Assembly (NCBI GenBank): GCA_002897115.2
Contig: BCIH01000014.1
Coordinates: 183,707-247,706, forward strand
Direction: 5' to 3'
Source of the DNA: Prototheca cutis
Taxonomy: Eukaryota; Chlorophyta; Trebouxiophyceae; Chlorellales; Chlorellaceae
DNA: 64,000 bases
The first letter of the stretch is position 1. The number at the start of each line of letters is the position of its first letter. Position numbers and translations under genes: made by a program. This document shows positions 54,434-64,000 of this stretch, in pieces. The notes beneath the pieces are model-generated. The model worked only from the letters and a program-made list of their open reading frames with translations. It searched no databases and had not been told where the DNA came from.

Positions 54434-56289
54434 ATGTCCGGGGCGCTCAGGCGTTTGACGGGCAACCTGGTCGCCCAGCGGGCTGAGGCGCGCATGCTGC
54501 CAGGTATGCGCCGTGACGACATGTGTGCTGTAATGTAGGGTTCATCCTGTAAATTTGGGATTGCTACACGACCGCTCCAGGGGGCGTGCCAGCTCCGAAC
54601 AGGCCCGTTCCGTGAGGACTCGTGACTCCGGCACCCGACCCTCTGCGGCCGTCTTACCACTGATCGCAGGCGTGTTCCGCACCATGAGCACCCGCACGGA
54701 GCGCGACACCTTTGGGCCTCTCGAGGTGCCTTCTGACAGGTGCGCGGCAATGGGTTTTCTGGCAGCTGGTGGCACGGAGTGGTTCCCCATGCAACCGGCT
54801 TGATGCCTTGATGCTTTCCTCCATGATCCCATGGTCGTCGAGCAGCCCAGCATGCTTTCTGTTGCAACTGTCTATTCTTGCTTCTGTCGATGATGTCCCT
54901 GATAAACCCCATACGTCGTCCTGAAAACCTATCCATCACCATGACGACAGGTACTGGGGCGCCCAGACGCAGCGCAGCCTGCAAAACTTCAAAATCGGCG
55001 GCGCTCCCGAGCGCATGCCCGAGCCCGTAGTGCGTGCTTTTGGCGTGCTGAAGCGCGCGGCGGCCCGCGTCAATACGCAGCTCGGCGTGCTGGACGAGAC
55101 CAAGTCCAAGGCCATCCAGCAGGCTGCGGGCGAGGTGGCCGAGGGCAAGCTGACCGACCACTTCCCTCTGGTCGTCTGGCAGACGGGCTCCGGCACGCAG
55201 TCCAACATGAATGCCAACGAGGTGATTGCCAACCGCGCGATCGAGATCCTGGGTGGGTCGCTGGGCGACAAGACCGTCGTGCACCCCAACGACCACGTGA
55301 ACAAGGGCCAGAGTTCCAACGATACCTTCCCCACCGTCATGCACATCGCGGGCGTGACGGAGATGTCGCGTCGGTTGATCCCCGCGCTGGAGCATCTGCG
55401 CGACGCGCTGGCGGCCAAGGAATCTGAATTCAACGACATCATCAAGATTGGCCGCACGCACACCCAGGACGCGACGCCGCTGACCCTGGGCCAGGAGTTC
55501 AGCGGGTACCGCACCCAAGTCGAGTACGGCATTGAGCGCGTCCGCGAGTCCCTGCCGCGGCTTTCCCTCCTTGCCCAGGGAGGCACGGCCGTGGGGACTG
55601 GCCTGAACGCGAAAAAGGGGTTTGCCGAGGCCGTCGCGGCGGCCGTGTCCGAGGACACGGGGCTGCCCTTCCAGACCGCTCCGAACAAGTTCGAGGCGCT
55701 GGCAGCGCACGACGCCGTCGTGGAGGCTTCTGGCGCGCTCAACACGCTGGCCGTGAGCCTGATGAAGATTGCCAACGACATCCGGTTCCTGGGCTCTGGG
55801 CCCCGCTGCGGCCTGGGCGAGCTGAGCCTGCCCGAGAACGAGCCCGGGTCGAGCATCATGCCGGGCAAGGTCAACCCCACGCAGTGCGAGGCGATGACCA
55901 TGGTGTGCGCGCAGGTCATGGGCAACAACGTCGCCGTGTCCGTCGGCGGCTCCAACGGCCACTTTGAGCTCAACGTGTTCAAGCCCATGATGATCCGCAA
56001 CTTGCTCCACTCCACGCGCCTGCTGGCAGACGCCGCGGTTTCCTTCACCGACAACTGTGTCGTCGGCATCCAGGCCAACCGCCCCCGCATCGCGCAGCTC
56101 CTCCACGAATCCCTCATGCTCGTCACGGCCCTCAACAACCACATCGGCTACGACAAGGCCGCCGCGATCGCAAAAAAGGCGCACAAGGACGGCTCCACCC
56201 TCAAGCAGGCCGCTCTCGCCCTTGGCCACTGCACCGAGGAGGAATTTGACGAGTGGGTCCGCCCCGAGGACATGATTGCTCCCAAGTGA
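54434..56289 (+). CDS. Fumarate hydratase, class II, mitochondrial
   Basis: Exons 54434-54503, 54670-54739 and 54951-56289 (492 residues). It hydrates fumarate to malate in the TCA cycle. A short Arg-rich presequence ([20 protein letters not shown]) leads to [21 protein letters not shown]. Conserved blocks follow: [53 protein letters not shown] and the signature [11 protein letters not shown]. The second exon acceptor was chosen at 54669 because earlier CAG sites give a stop. Nearly the whole enzyme lies on one 1.3-kb exon, unusual among the short-exon neighbours. The antisense strand is open for over 600 codons purely from codon bias. Confidence 0.97.
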
Positions 56290-56526
56290 TTGATTGATTG
56301 ATTGTCATCATCATCCGAGGACCATGTGCTGTGCACGGTGTTAGCATTCCCCGTGCAGCGATATGTTTTGACTCCTTGCCCTCCTCACAACACGCTGTTG
56401 CCATCTGTCGTACGCACAACCAGCAGCAGCAATGAATGGGAGAGCGACAGTATCCAGGAGTTTGGGGTATTGATTGATTGGGTGACTGCCTTGTGCAAGG
56501 AAAGAGCAACATGGATGGGTCCCAGT
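56290..56526. other. Convergent 3' region: fumarase / FAM32A
   Basis: 237 bases; includes a (TTGA)n-like start after the fumarase stop. No gene seen. Confidence 0.4.
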
Positions 56527-57290
56527 TCACGCTGTGTAGCTGATCCGGAACAGGTCGTGATGCTGCAGGTAAGCAGGAATGGAAACAGGGGTTGGGGGGA
56601 GGGGGGGAGGGTTAGAAGCACATACACAGTGTCCGCTGTGGCACGCACCATCAGGACACGCACACGCCGGTCCAACCCAGCCCCCCAATATACACATACA
56701 GCACAAACAGAGCCATGCGTGCCTCGGTTAGTGTTGAGAGTTTCTCGTTGAGCTCGACGATGCGCTCACGGTGAGACTTGGCGGCCATCTTCCGGATGCG
56801 GGCCTCCTCGTGCCTCGCAGCATGTGCTTCAGCTTTTTTCTCAGCCTCAGTCCGGCGGTCTTCGACCGGCGGCGGCATGGTGCCTCCGGCATTGCTCGCC
56901 ATCACCGTGACCTGCATGTGTGTGGGGCGATTTCCCCTCTTTTGGGGGGGCCTGGGGAGCAAATCGTGGGGGTTGTACGGTCGGAGCCTGCGCATGCTCT
57001 CCATGCCCATCGTTGCGGCAGCTTCCCGCTCGGAAGCCGACGTTCGCACACAGCAGCAGGGACCATCCAATTCTCAAAAACACATGCGGAAGGCTGGCAA
57101 GCAAGACATCACTGAATGAGCGCAGCAATCACAGTACGCTGCATACGTCGTCGGCATTGCTGGTGCCTGGCTCGTCCTGCACGGCGGCCAGCTCCGACTT
57201 GGTCAGGTTCTTCTTCTTCTTCTTTTTCTTGACCCCTGGGGGCTGCGCACCGCCCTTGAGCTTTAGAGCTCCTCCCGTGAACGTGGACAT
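56527..57290 (-). CDS. FAM32A: FAM32A family protein (spliceosome-associated)
   Basis: Exons 57147-57290, 56723-56911 and 56527-56562 (122 residues). FAM32A reaches into the catalytic spliceosome at the exon-ligation stage in human structures. The family pattern is kept: FTGGALKLKGG, a run of seven Lys (VKKKKKKKNLTKSE), then DRRTEAEKKAEAHAARHEEARI, KMAAKSHRERIVELNEKLSTLTE and the C-terminus HHDLFRISYTA, equal to SEHYDIPKVGPG of animals. The junction LTE|HHD needs a GC donor (GAG|GCACGC); reading on would give a hydrophobic tail foreign to the family. Its ATG lies 11 bases after the OST4 stop on the same strand, so it probably has no promoter of its own. Confidence 0.88.
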
Positions 57291-57301
57291 GGCCACAGGA
57301 C

Positions 57302-57518
57302 TTAGGCCCGGCGTGGGGCAGGCTCCGTGATCAGAAAGTGGTACGCGAACACGGCAGCAAAGACAAACAGTCCCAAGAAATCCTGTAGCGATGGATCGAT
57401 GGCGGAGGCAGCCGCGTGAAGATGCAATCCCTGCGGTCGTGGACCCCACCACGCGAGCCCACGACCACCACTATTCCCCACCCACCGCAAAACGGCCCAC
57501 GTCCTGGTCCTGGAACAT
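57302..57518 (-). CDS. OST4: Oligosaccharyltransferase subunit 4 (OST4), 37 residues
   Basis: Two exons, 57486-57518 and 57302-57382. The product MFQDQDVGRFADFLGLFVFA continues into a single membrane helix ending AYHFLITEP. It matches plant OST4 (MFDDQDLGFFANFLG.., AYHF) residue for residue in the conserved places. OST4 is a tiny ER subunit that holds the catalytic STT3 subunit in the N-glycosylation complex. The usual length is 35-40 residues. It shares a 440-base divergent promoter with ribosomal protein S13, and FAM32A starts 11 bases after its stop codon. Confidence 0.93.
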
Positions 57519-57958
57519 TGCAAATGCAATCAGGCCTCGAGGATCGAGGGCAAGATCACAGTCGATGGGATTACTGGGCGAAACGGAGGTGGGACTTCCC
57601 GTTTGATACGATCTGATGCGAGCAGGAGCCCCGATACTGGGAGAGTTTTTTCGCCACCGCCCGGAGGAAAGGAGGAACGCCTCCTTCGCCGGCCCAGCCG
57701 GGTAAAGCCTGGCGGCCTGCCGTGCACTCCCCTTTCCAAGCCTCAAGGTTAGTGCCGCAAGCTTCTGGGTCCGCCTGAATCAGGGATGGTCGTGCAGCTT
57801 GCCGGGCCAGAGCTGTGCGAGCGCGGGACCCGCCGCACATGCCTGTGGTCGGCCGGGAGGAGCCGGCCGGCGTTGAAACACTTGCCCCGGCTGCTCATCT
57901 GCCATTCTTTTACTCGTTTTGCAGATTTGCTTCGGCGGACAAACAAAAGGCGGGCATC
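57519..57958. promoter_or_regulatory. Divergent promoter region: OST4(-FAM32A) / RPS13
   Basis: 440 bases between divergent starts. It would drive a ribosomal protein gene in one direction and the OST4-FAM32A unit in the other. Confidence 0.5.
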
Positions 57959-59182
57959 ATGGGTCGCATGCACAGCAATGGCAAGGGCAAGAGCCGCTCG
58001 ACTCTGCCCTACCGCCGCTCTGCCCCCTCGTGGCTGAAGATCACCAACACCGAGGTGCGAAGTGTTTCTATTACGCGCAAGATGCTCGGTTGAATAATGG
58101 TGACCTGGTGTGCCCCAGCGGAGCGGAATTGTCTGGGCTGCCGGAGCCCCGGCTTGAATGTGCGACTTCCCCTGCACTCACCATCCCCGCCATTTTAACC
58201 ACCTCCAGGTCGATGAGCTGATCACCAAGTTCGCCAAGAAGGGTCTGACCCCCTCCCAGATTGGCGTGCTGCTGCGCGACTGCCACGGCGTCGCCCAGGT
58301 CAAGTCGGTGACCGGCAGCAAGATCCTGCGCATCATGAAGGCTCAGGGTGAGAGGGCGGGCTTGTGTGTTTGTTGTGGGGGGCTGTCGCTGCATTGAGCC
58401 TGGTTTTATCAGCATGTGTCATGCGATGAAACCACCGTGTGCCACCGTCGTGGAAACATGCTTGATGCGAGAGTGAGCCCACGGCTAGCCGGCCGGTGCC
58501 ACTCGGCACTCGGTGCCGGCCGGCCACCGATTGGCCCTCTGGGGTCAGTATGCCTCCCGGCACTTCCCCTGCGCCGGATCCTGTTTTGGTTTCCTGCACC
58601 CTCCGACAGCAAGCATGTGCTGAGTCGCGGCCAGGGACGGAACTTCTAGTGATTGGGGGTTCGGGGTTTGGCTTGTCCTGTTCCTCGGGAGCAGGCCAGG
58701 CCCCCCCACCCCCAGGAAGGACGCTCCCCCCTGGAAACCGTGGCCGGCCTGCATTGCTCAAGCACACCCTGATGCGAATGCTTTCGGTCGCACCTGTGAC
58801 GGGTCGTGGGTTCCCCTGTGGTGGCGCCATTAACTGGCGTCGCTGCAGAGGCAACCTGCGGTCCGCATGGGTGCGGCTGGGGCATATTGCCGGTGTTGCC
58901 CAAGTCTGCTGACCGTGCGCGCCCCCCCCCGGTGCCCGCCCCGCCGTGCCTGGTGCAGGTTTGGCCCCCGAGATCCCCGAGGATCTGTACCACCTGATCA
59001 AGAAGGCCGTGGCCATGCGCAAGCACCTGGACGCCAACCGCAAGGACAAGGACGGCAAGTTCCACCTGATTTTGGTCGAGTCCCGCATCCACCGCCTGGC
59101 CCGCTACTACAAGCGCACGCGCAAGCTGCCCCCCAACTGGCGCTACGAGTCCTCCACCGCCTCTGCCCTGGTGCAGGGCTGA
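57959..59182 (+). CDS. RPS13: Cytosolic ribosomal protein S13 (uS15)
   Basis: Exons 57959-58054, 58209-58347 and 58959-59182 (152 residues; 151 is usual). A component of the 40S subunit. [86 protein letters not shown] and [16 protein letters not shown] follow the eukaryotic protein throughout. Intron 2 is long for this window (611 bases). A TGTAA poly(A) signal lies at 59288-59292, after a short GCCT repeat (about 59219-59242). Confidence 0.98.
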
Positions 59183-59753
59183 GTGGGGTGATGGTAGTGT
59201 GAGGGCCGCGGCCGTGCCGCCTGCCTGCCTGCCTGCCTGCCTCTGCTCGCGCCTGCCTGCAGCTTGGGTCCCTGACCTGCAAGCTGGTGTAAGATTGAGG
59301 TCCGGTGAAAGATGATATCTCATGTGACGGATGTTGGCAGCTCATTTCGAAGGAGGGTGTTGCGAAGGCAGCGGTGGGATATCATCCGTGGTTTTTGTGG
59401 CGAGACTGGAGAAGAAGATCGCTGTGCGATGCATGCCAGGGGCCCGGGTTCCAAAAATTGAGTGATCCTTTGTCCTGCACGGCATTGACGGGTAGCGACG
59501 AGCCTTCCATTAATGGAAGCGCATTTCATGGCAATAATTCTTATTCAACCCTTTGTTAGGCAAAGCTCCGTTTGGTCCCAATAGGGCAATCGGAGCGCGC
59601 ACCGAGGAAATTTTCAACTGTTCTCGTGTCGGCGCCAGGGGCAGTCGGGACAGCAAGGGAGCGCGCTGTCCTGACAACGAGCACTCCACAGATATCGAGC
59701 TTCTGCTGCATCCTATTGCGACACCAGTAGAGCACCCAGTGGAGGGGGTAGAA
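59183..59753. other. Intergenic between RPS13 and NBP35
   Basis: 571 bases: RPS13 3' UTR with (GCCT)n repeat and poly(A) signal, then the NBP35 promoter. No further gene. Confidence 0.5.
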
Positions 59754-60654
59754 ATGACGACGACGGACCGGCCCGCGGGGGCCAATGAACGTGGGTTGGT
59801 GGGGGTGACCATGGTTGGAACAAGTCCACGTGACAGGCAATACCCCATCCCCTGGCACCCAGCAAGCACACTCTTCCTCGCGATGACAAACACCCGGCTG
59901 CAGACTGCCCTGGGACGGAGAGCGAGCAGGCGGGCAAGGCGGATGCCTGCGCGGGGTGCCCCAACCAGCAGATTTGTGCCACAGCCCCGAGGGGGCCCGA
60001 CCCTGACCTTGCAGCCATTGCCCAGCGCCTGGCATCCGTGAAGCACATCATCCTGGTGCTGTCCGGCAAGGGAGGCGTGGGCAAGTCCACCACCGCCGCA
60101 CAACTGGCGTTTACGCTGGCCTCCTCTGGTGCCGAGGTCCGTGGTCCGTGGGGATTTTGTTGTTAGTGACCAGCAGGCGTACGTATCCCCACACTGCAAC
60201 GAGCAAAACAACCGGATAAACAGGTTGGCTTGCTGGATGTGGACATTTGCGGGCCTTCCGTCCCCAAGATGCTGGGTCTGGAGGGCGAGGAAGTCCACCA
60301 GAGCGGCGCGGGGTGGTCCCCCGTTTATGTGGTGGAGAACCTCGGCGTGATGAGCATCGGGTTCATGCTTCCCGACCCCGACGGCGCCGTGGTCTGGCGC
60401 GGCCCCCGCAAGAATGCGCTGATCAAGCAGTTTCTCAAGGACGTGCACTGGGGCAACCTGGATTACCTCATCATCGACACGCCGCCCGGGACCAGTGACG
60501 AGCACATCTCCATCGTGCAGTACCTCAAGGCTGCACGTGTGGCAGGGGCCGTCGTCGTCACCACGCCCCAGGAGGTGTCCATCATCGATGTCCGCAAGGA
60601 AATCAACTTTTGCAAAAAGGTGCCCTTTTGTTTTTTTTGTTTGTTTGTGTTTTT

Positions 60655-60714
<60 letters not shown>

Positions 60715-61280
60715 TGGGGGGGGGGGGGGGGGGGGGGGGGGTTGTCGGCGTATGCATGCAGGGGGGGTTGCTTCTGCAATGGGGTGGCATGGGTGGCTAG
60801 CGCCTGTGGTGAAGGGCGCGGCTACTGACAGGGATAGGTGTCCTGTCCTTGTTTGGACCACCCCTCCTTCACACAACCCGCCCGCAAATACAGACGGGCA
60901 TCAGGGTGCTGGGCGTGGTGGAAAACATGGCCCCGCTGCGACAGCCGCTGCCCAGCTTCTCGCTGAATTCCGCGACGGACGGCGCCGACATCAGCACCGC
61001 GGTGTTTGCGGCGCTGCGGGCGGCGGGGATTGACCCCGGGACCGTCGTCGCTGGCTTGGATGTGTTTGCGGCGACGGGTGGTGGCGCGGCGCGCATGGCA
61101 CATACGTTAGGAGTGCCCTTTCTGGGTTCGCTGCCCCTGGACGGCGCCCTCGGACGGGCGGGGGAGGAGGGGCGGAGTGTGCTGGAGCTCGAGGGACCTC
61201 AACCGCCGGCCTGTGTCGGCCCGCTGCGAGCCATTGTGGGCCGCATCGTTCAAGCCGTCGACGGCAAACAGGAGCAGTGA
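59754..61280 (+). CDS. NBP35: Cytosolic Fe-S cluster assembly factor NBP35 (NUBP1)
   Basis: Exons 59754-59790, 59904-60136, 60224-60619 and 60894-61280 (350 residues). A P-loop scaffold that builds [4Fe-4S] clusters for cytosolic and nuclear proteins. The N-terminal ferredoxin-like motif is intact ([15 protein letters not shown] then [12 protein letters not shown]), followed by the deviant Walker [51 protein letters not shown] and ENMAPL. The 12-residue first exon ending ANEH is the plant-type start. The C-terminal CxxC found in animals and fungi is absent, as in plants, which lack NUBP2/Cfd1. Intron 3 contains the longest G tract of the window. TGTAA at 61486-61490. Confidence 0.95.
60665..60741 (+). 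repeat. G48-T3-G26 tract in NBP35 intron 3
   Basis: Preceded by a T run (from about 60649). It begins about 45 bases after the donor at 60620. Length may be distorted by sequencing. Confidence 0.9.
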
Positions 61281-61528
61281 GATGTTGCGAGCGAAGCTGA
61301 TCATTTCCTTGCTGCCAGAGTGCAGATGTCTGCTATCAAATGAGATTCCAGGGTGTGCTGTAGAATGAAAATGAATGATATCTGTCTGGTGGCGCTGCAT
61401 GGTAGTACCAACCAACCCCAGGACTGCCCTTCCTACCGATGAAACCGGTTTGCTGGCACCAGGGCACAAGCTCATGAGCGGCGTTTGTAACAGCATATGT
61501 ATCGCTGAGCAATCGGAACCCAATCTCG
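61281..61528. other. Convergent 3' region: NBP35 / RH16-like helicase
   Basis: 248 bases with the NBP35 poly(A) signal on the plus strand. No gene seen. Confidence 0.4.
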
Positions 61529-64000
61529 TCACCGTTTCCGGGTCTTGTTCTTGCGGACATTGCGTTTCGCCATAAACTGGCCAGGCTGCTTCACCCTGTG
61601 CTTCTTCCCGTATGCATGCGCCCTCAGCTCCATTTCTGTGGCGGGCTCGCTGCAGGAGGAGTGGTTTTGGTGGGGGGGAAACTAAGGTCAACCGCCCGCC
61701 CGCATCCAGGGAATGAAATTGTGCAACAGGCATGCTTCTGCACGGGGTCCGGAGCTCCGCCCATTTTCTCCTGCCTCAAGCAACAGGCGGTCCCATGCGA
61801 ACAGCATGCACAACACTCACTTTTTGTCGGCACCCTTCCTGGGGGCGGGCGCGAAGCCCTTGATGGGGTCGATCGACTCGGTCCTCCGCCGCTTCTTCAG
61901 GGGCAGCACGCCGCCTGCAACGTCGCGAATGGGTGTGTCCATGGCTTGTGTGCGAGATATACCATGGACATTGTTTTGTGGTTGCAGCGGTCGCCGTTCT
62001 CACCCGTTTGCGGGGGCGGCGCGGCACACACCCATGTTGGTAGGAATCCCTTTCAGAAACAGCGCATCTAGCCATCAACCTCTATTCCAGTCGTACCCGA
62101 AGAGCTGCCGACGTAAGATTGTCCAGGGTTTGTCACCCCTCTTAGGTAGGCAGGCAGGTGCTTGAGGTGGGGCGCTGTGCTTGCCGATGTGGCAGCCAGC
62201 GGCCGATCATGCTTGAGCAGCTGCAGTGAGGGAAAATGTGTGAATTCTTAAAACGTTTCAGGGCAGTAGAATGCAGGAAGGTGTCTGGGCGGGCCCTTCA
62301 GGCCAGGGATCAAATGCATTGGCTCCAGGCGGGCTCATGCATTGCCTACACCAAGTAACGAGCTCGTCGATGAAAATCCATTCCCGACAACCCACCTGGA
62401 GATCAGCCGGATGCTCTTCAAAGAAAGTCTCCAGACGTTTGGAATTGAGCAGCTCTGCCTTGAGTTCCTTTGCCCGCGCCTGTGTTTTGATTCGTTAATG
62501 GGGCCAGGGGTAGTTGGGATTCAGTTCTAAAGAAGGCGGCTGCCAAGAACACATGTACCAGGCGGACTGCCTTCATCAAGCACCGTAAGCCCTTGACGAT
62601 GGGCGTCTCCCCACCAGTAGAACCACACGCACCTCGGTGAGCGTGGCTTGCGTGATGCTGCGGGCCACGTCCTCTGCACGATACCGCAATGCCGCCACTG
62701 CCTCCTTTGTCAGTTTGGTGAACGGCTTGAGGCCCCGCTGTTGGGGACGCGAAGCACCGTCAGCGGTGGCCTCCGCCACTGCAGCTTCCGGCTGTTCCGT
62801 GGACGGGGACAGGGTCGAGCCCACGGCAGCAACCAGTTCTTCATCCGCCGGCCCCACGAGGCTGATGCCCATGCCCTGGGCCCCTGCGCGGCCCGTGCGA
62901 CCCAAACGGTGCACGTACCCCCGCACGCTGACTGGCATTTCAAAGTTGATCACCGTGGACACGCCCTTGAAGTCCACCCCGCGCGTCACTCCAAACTCCT
63001 CGTCCTTGGCCGGCCGGCCGTCGGCCGAGCGCTTTGATGATTGCTTCTTCTTAGAGCCTTTCTTTGAGGGTTTGGGTTCGCCGGAAGTGCTGTCACCGCC
63101 GTGAACGTCGTCCGTGGCGATGAGAACGTCGAAGAGCCCGCGGTTAAACTCCTGCAGTGCATGCGCCCGCGAGTTGGCAGGGAGCTCGGCGTGCACGAGC
63201 GCCGCTCGGACGCCAAAGGCTTCCAGGAACAGGCGCAGGCGCAACCCGCTCTCCACGCTGTTGGCAAAGACCAGCACCTTGCGAGGCACCAGCCCCAGTC
63301 GCAGCAGTGCCAGCACACGAACGAGCCGCTCCGTCAGTGCCGCTTTGTTCTTGGCCGTCGCGGGCACGTCCACTCGCCAGTGGGACACCTCGGTCGCGAT
63401 CCCAGCCGCAGCACCGTCAGCGCCACTGGCCTCCCCGGCCAGCAGGTCGAGCACCTGGGGGCTATGCAGCACGCGCGCCGTCAGATCCTCCACATCCGAA
63501 GAAAGCGTGGCGCTAAACAGAGAACACTGGCACGACCGCGGTACCTGGAGTAGGGTGTTTGGGGTTGTATTCTCGTCTTGGGGTTGGGGGGTGGATGGGT
63601 TTCAAACCAGGCAACTTGCTACGTGAACACATCATAACACACTACAAAGAGACAAAAATACATACGTGTCCGGCAATGTTCTTCATGTCGTCGGCGTAGC
63701 CATAGGCGAGGAGGAGGTCGGCTTCATCCAGGACCAGCGCCTTCCAGCCGCCGGCGACGGCCGCGGCATCGACTTGGGGAGCGGCGAGGGCTTCGGCCAG
63801 CTTGGCCGGTGTGGTTACTACAACAGCCCCAATTCGGGCCAGGGCCGATTTAGAAAGGCCCTCCCCCGCCAGCGTGGTGACAGACAGATCCTGGCCGGCG
63901 GCGGTCGCCACGCGGGTGGCTTCGCTGGCTACTTGGTGGCACAGCTCGCGTGTGGGCACCAGCACCACTGCCTGCCAGGGCGCCGTCGCATCGCCGCCCT
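61529..64000 (-). CDS. DEAD-box RNA helicase, DDX56/Dbp9/RH16 type, N-terminus beyond window
   Basis: Exons visible: 63666-64000 (runs off the edge), 62633-63544, 62396-62479, 62097-62220, 61821-61914 and 61529-61622. Motifs in order: WQAVVLVPTREL, VVVTTPAKL (GTP motif variant), LVLDEADLLLAYGY, LFSATLSSDVEDL, VLVFANSV, IATDDVHGG, the Lys/Ser-rich insertion typical of this subfamily between motifs V and VI, GVDFKGVSTVINF and HRLGRTGRAG. The tail LNSKRLETFFEEHPADLQ, LLKHDRPL, HLKHLPAYL and basic GKKHRVKQPGQF matches Dbp9/DDX56, which works on early 60S precursors. Motif IV-VI residues look intact. The last exon uses a GAG acceptor and is less sure; without it the protein would end GADKK. Confidence 0.88.

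Noticed and set aside
54376..56229. 617-codon open frame on the minus strand across the fumarase gene
   Set aside because: It mirrors the fumarase coding strand and is open only because of GC-rich codon bias; the plus-strand product is an unmistakable class II fumarase.
1..64000. CRISPR arrays, operons, prophage or plasmid functions
   Set aside because: No direct-repeat arrays or bacterial gene organisation were seen. The genes are spliced, nuclear and eukaryotic.

Overview
This is nuclear DNA of a eukaryotic microalga, most likely a green alga (Chlorophyta, probably Trebouxiophyceae). The evidence is: GC-rich sequence; genes packed on both strands with spacers of a few hundred bases; nearly every gene cut by several short GT-AG introns; TGTAA-type green-algal poly(A) signals after several stop codons; and plant/algal-style proteins (NBP35 with the plant N-terminus, E(z), OST4, plant-type DEAD-box helicases). 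The window starts in an assembly gap (G run plus N, 1-82) and ends inside a gene. Exon borders below were read by hand from splice consensus, reading phase and family resemblance; in each finished gene the exon lengths sum to an uninterrupted frame.

Layout. 0.2-6.7 kb (all minus strand): an F-box/vWA protein broken by the gap, a single-pass membrane protein of unknown role, and a tRNA m3C methyltransferase fused to a second methyltransferase domain. 7-18.8 kb: WDR53-like WD40 protein (+), a short RNI-like protein (-), HIG1-domain protein (+), DUF1764 protein (-), PQBP1 (+), OTU deubiquitinase (+), isovaleryl-CoA dehydrogenase (+). 19.3-30.7 kb: DDX27/RH28 helicase (-), a type II membrane glycosyltransferase-like protein (+), complex I subunit NDUFB9/B22 (-), SRP receptor beta (+). 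31-47.2 kb: Polycomb methyltransferase E(z) (-), splicing factor SPF45 (+), a GPR1/FUN34/YaaH-type transporter (+), an NPC1-like sterol transporter (+). 47.3-64 kb: XRCC3 (-), acireductone dioxygenase (-), a Fanzor/TnpB-like nuclease remnant (+), an unrecognised gene (+), mitochondrial L19 (-), fumarase (+), FAM32A and OST4 as a tight same-strand pair (-), ribosomal protein S13 (+), NBP35 (+) and a DDX56/DBP9/RH16 helicase running off the edge (-).

Most genes are housekeeping: mitochondrial metabolism and translation, ribosome assembly, splicing, secretion and glycosylation, DNA repair and chromatin. They do not form one pathway. Neighbours are linked by shared divergent promoters (for example mL19/fumarase and NDUFB9/SRPRB), not by operons. 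The exception is OST4-FAM32A, where 11 bases separate a stop from the next start, as in green-algal dicistronic transcripts.

The most unusual item is the C-terminal half of a eukaryotic OrfB/TnpB-type nuclease (Fanzor family) at about 50.4-51.2 kb, followed by two adjacent perfect hairpins and a tRNA-like promoter sequence. Other points are five introns that appear to use GC donors and a recurrent layout of G-tracts near intron starts and C-tracts near intron ends.
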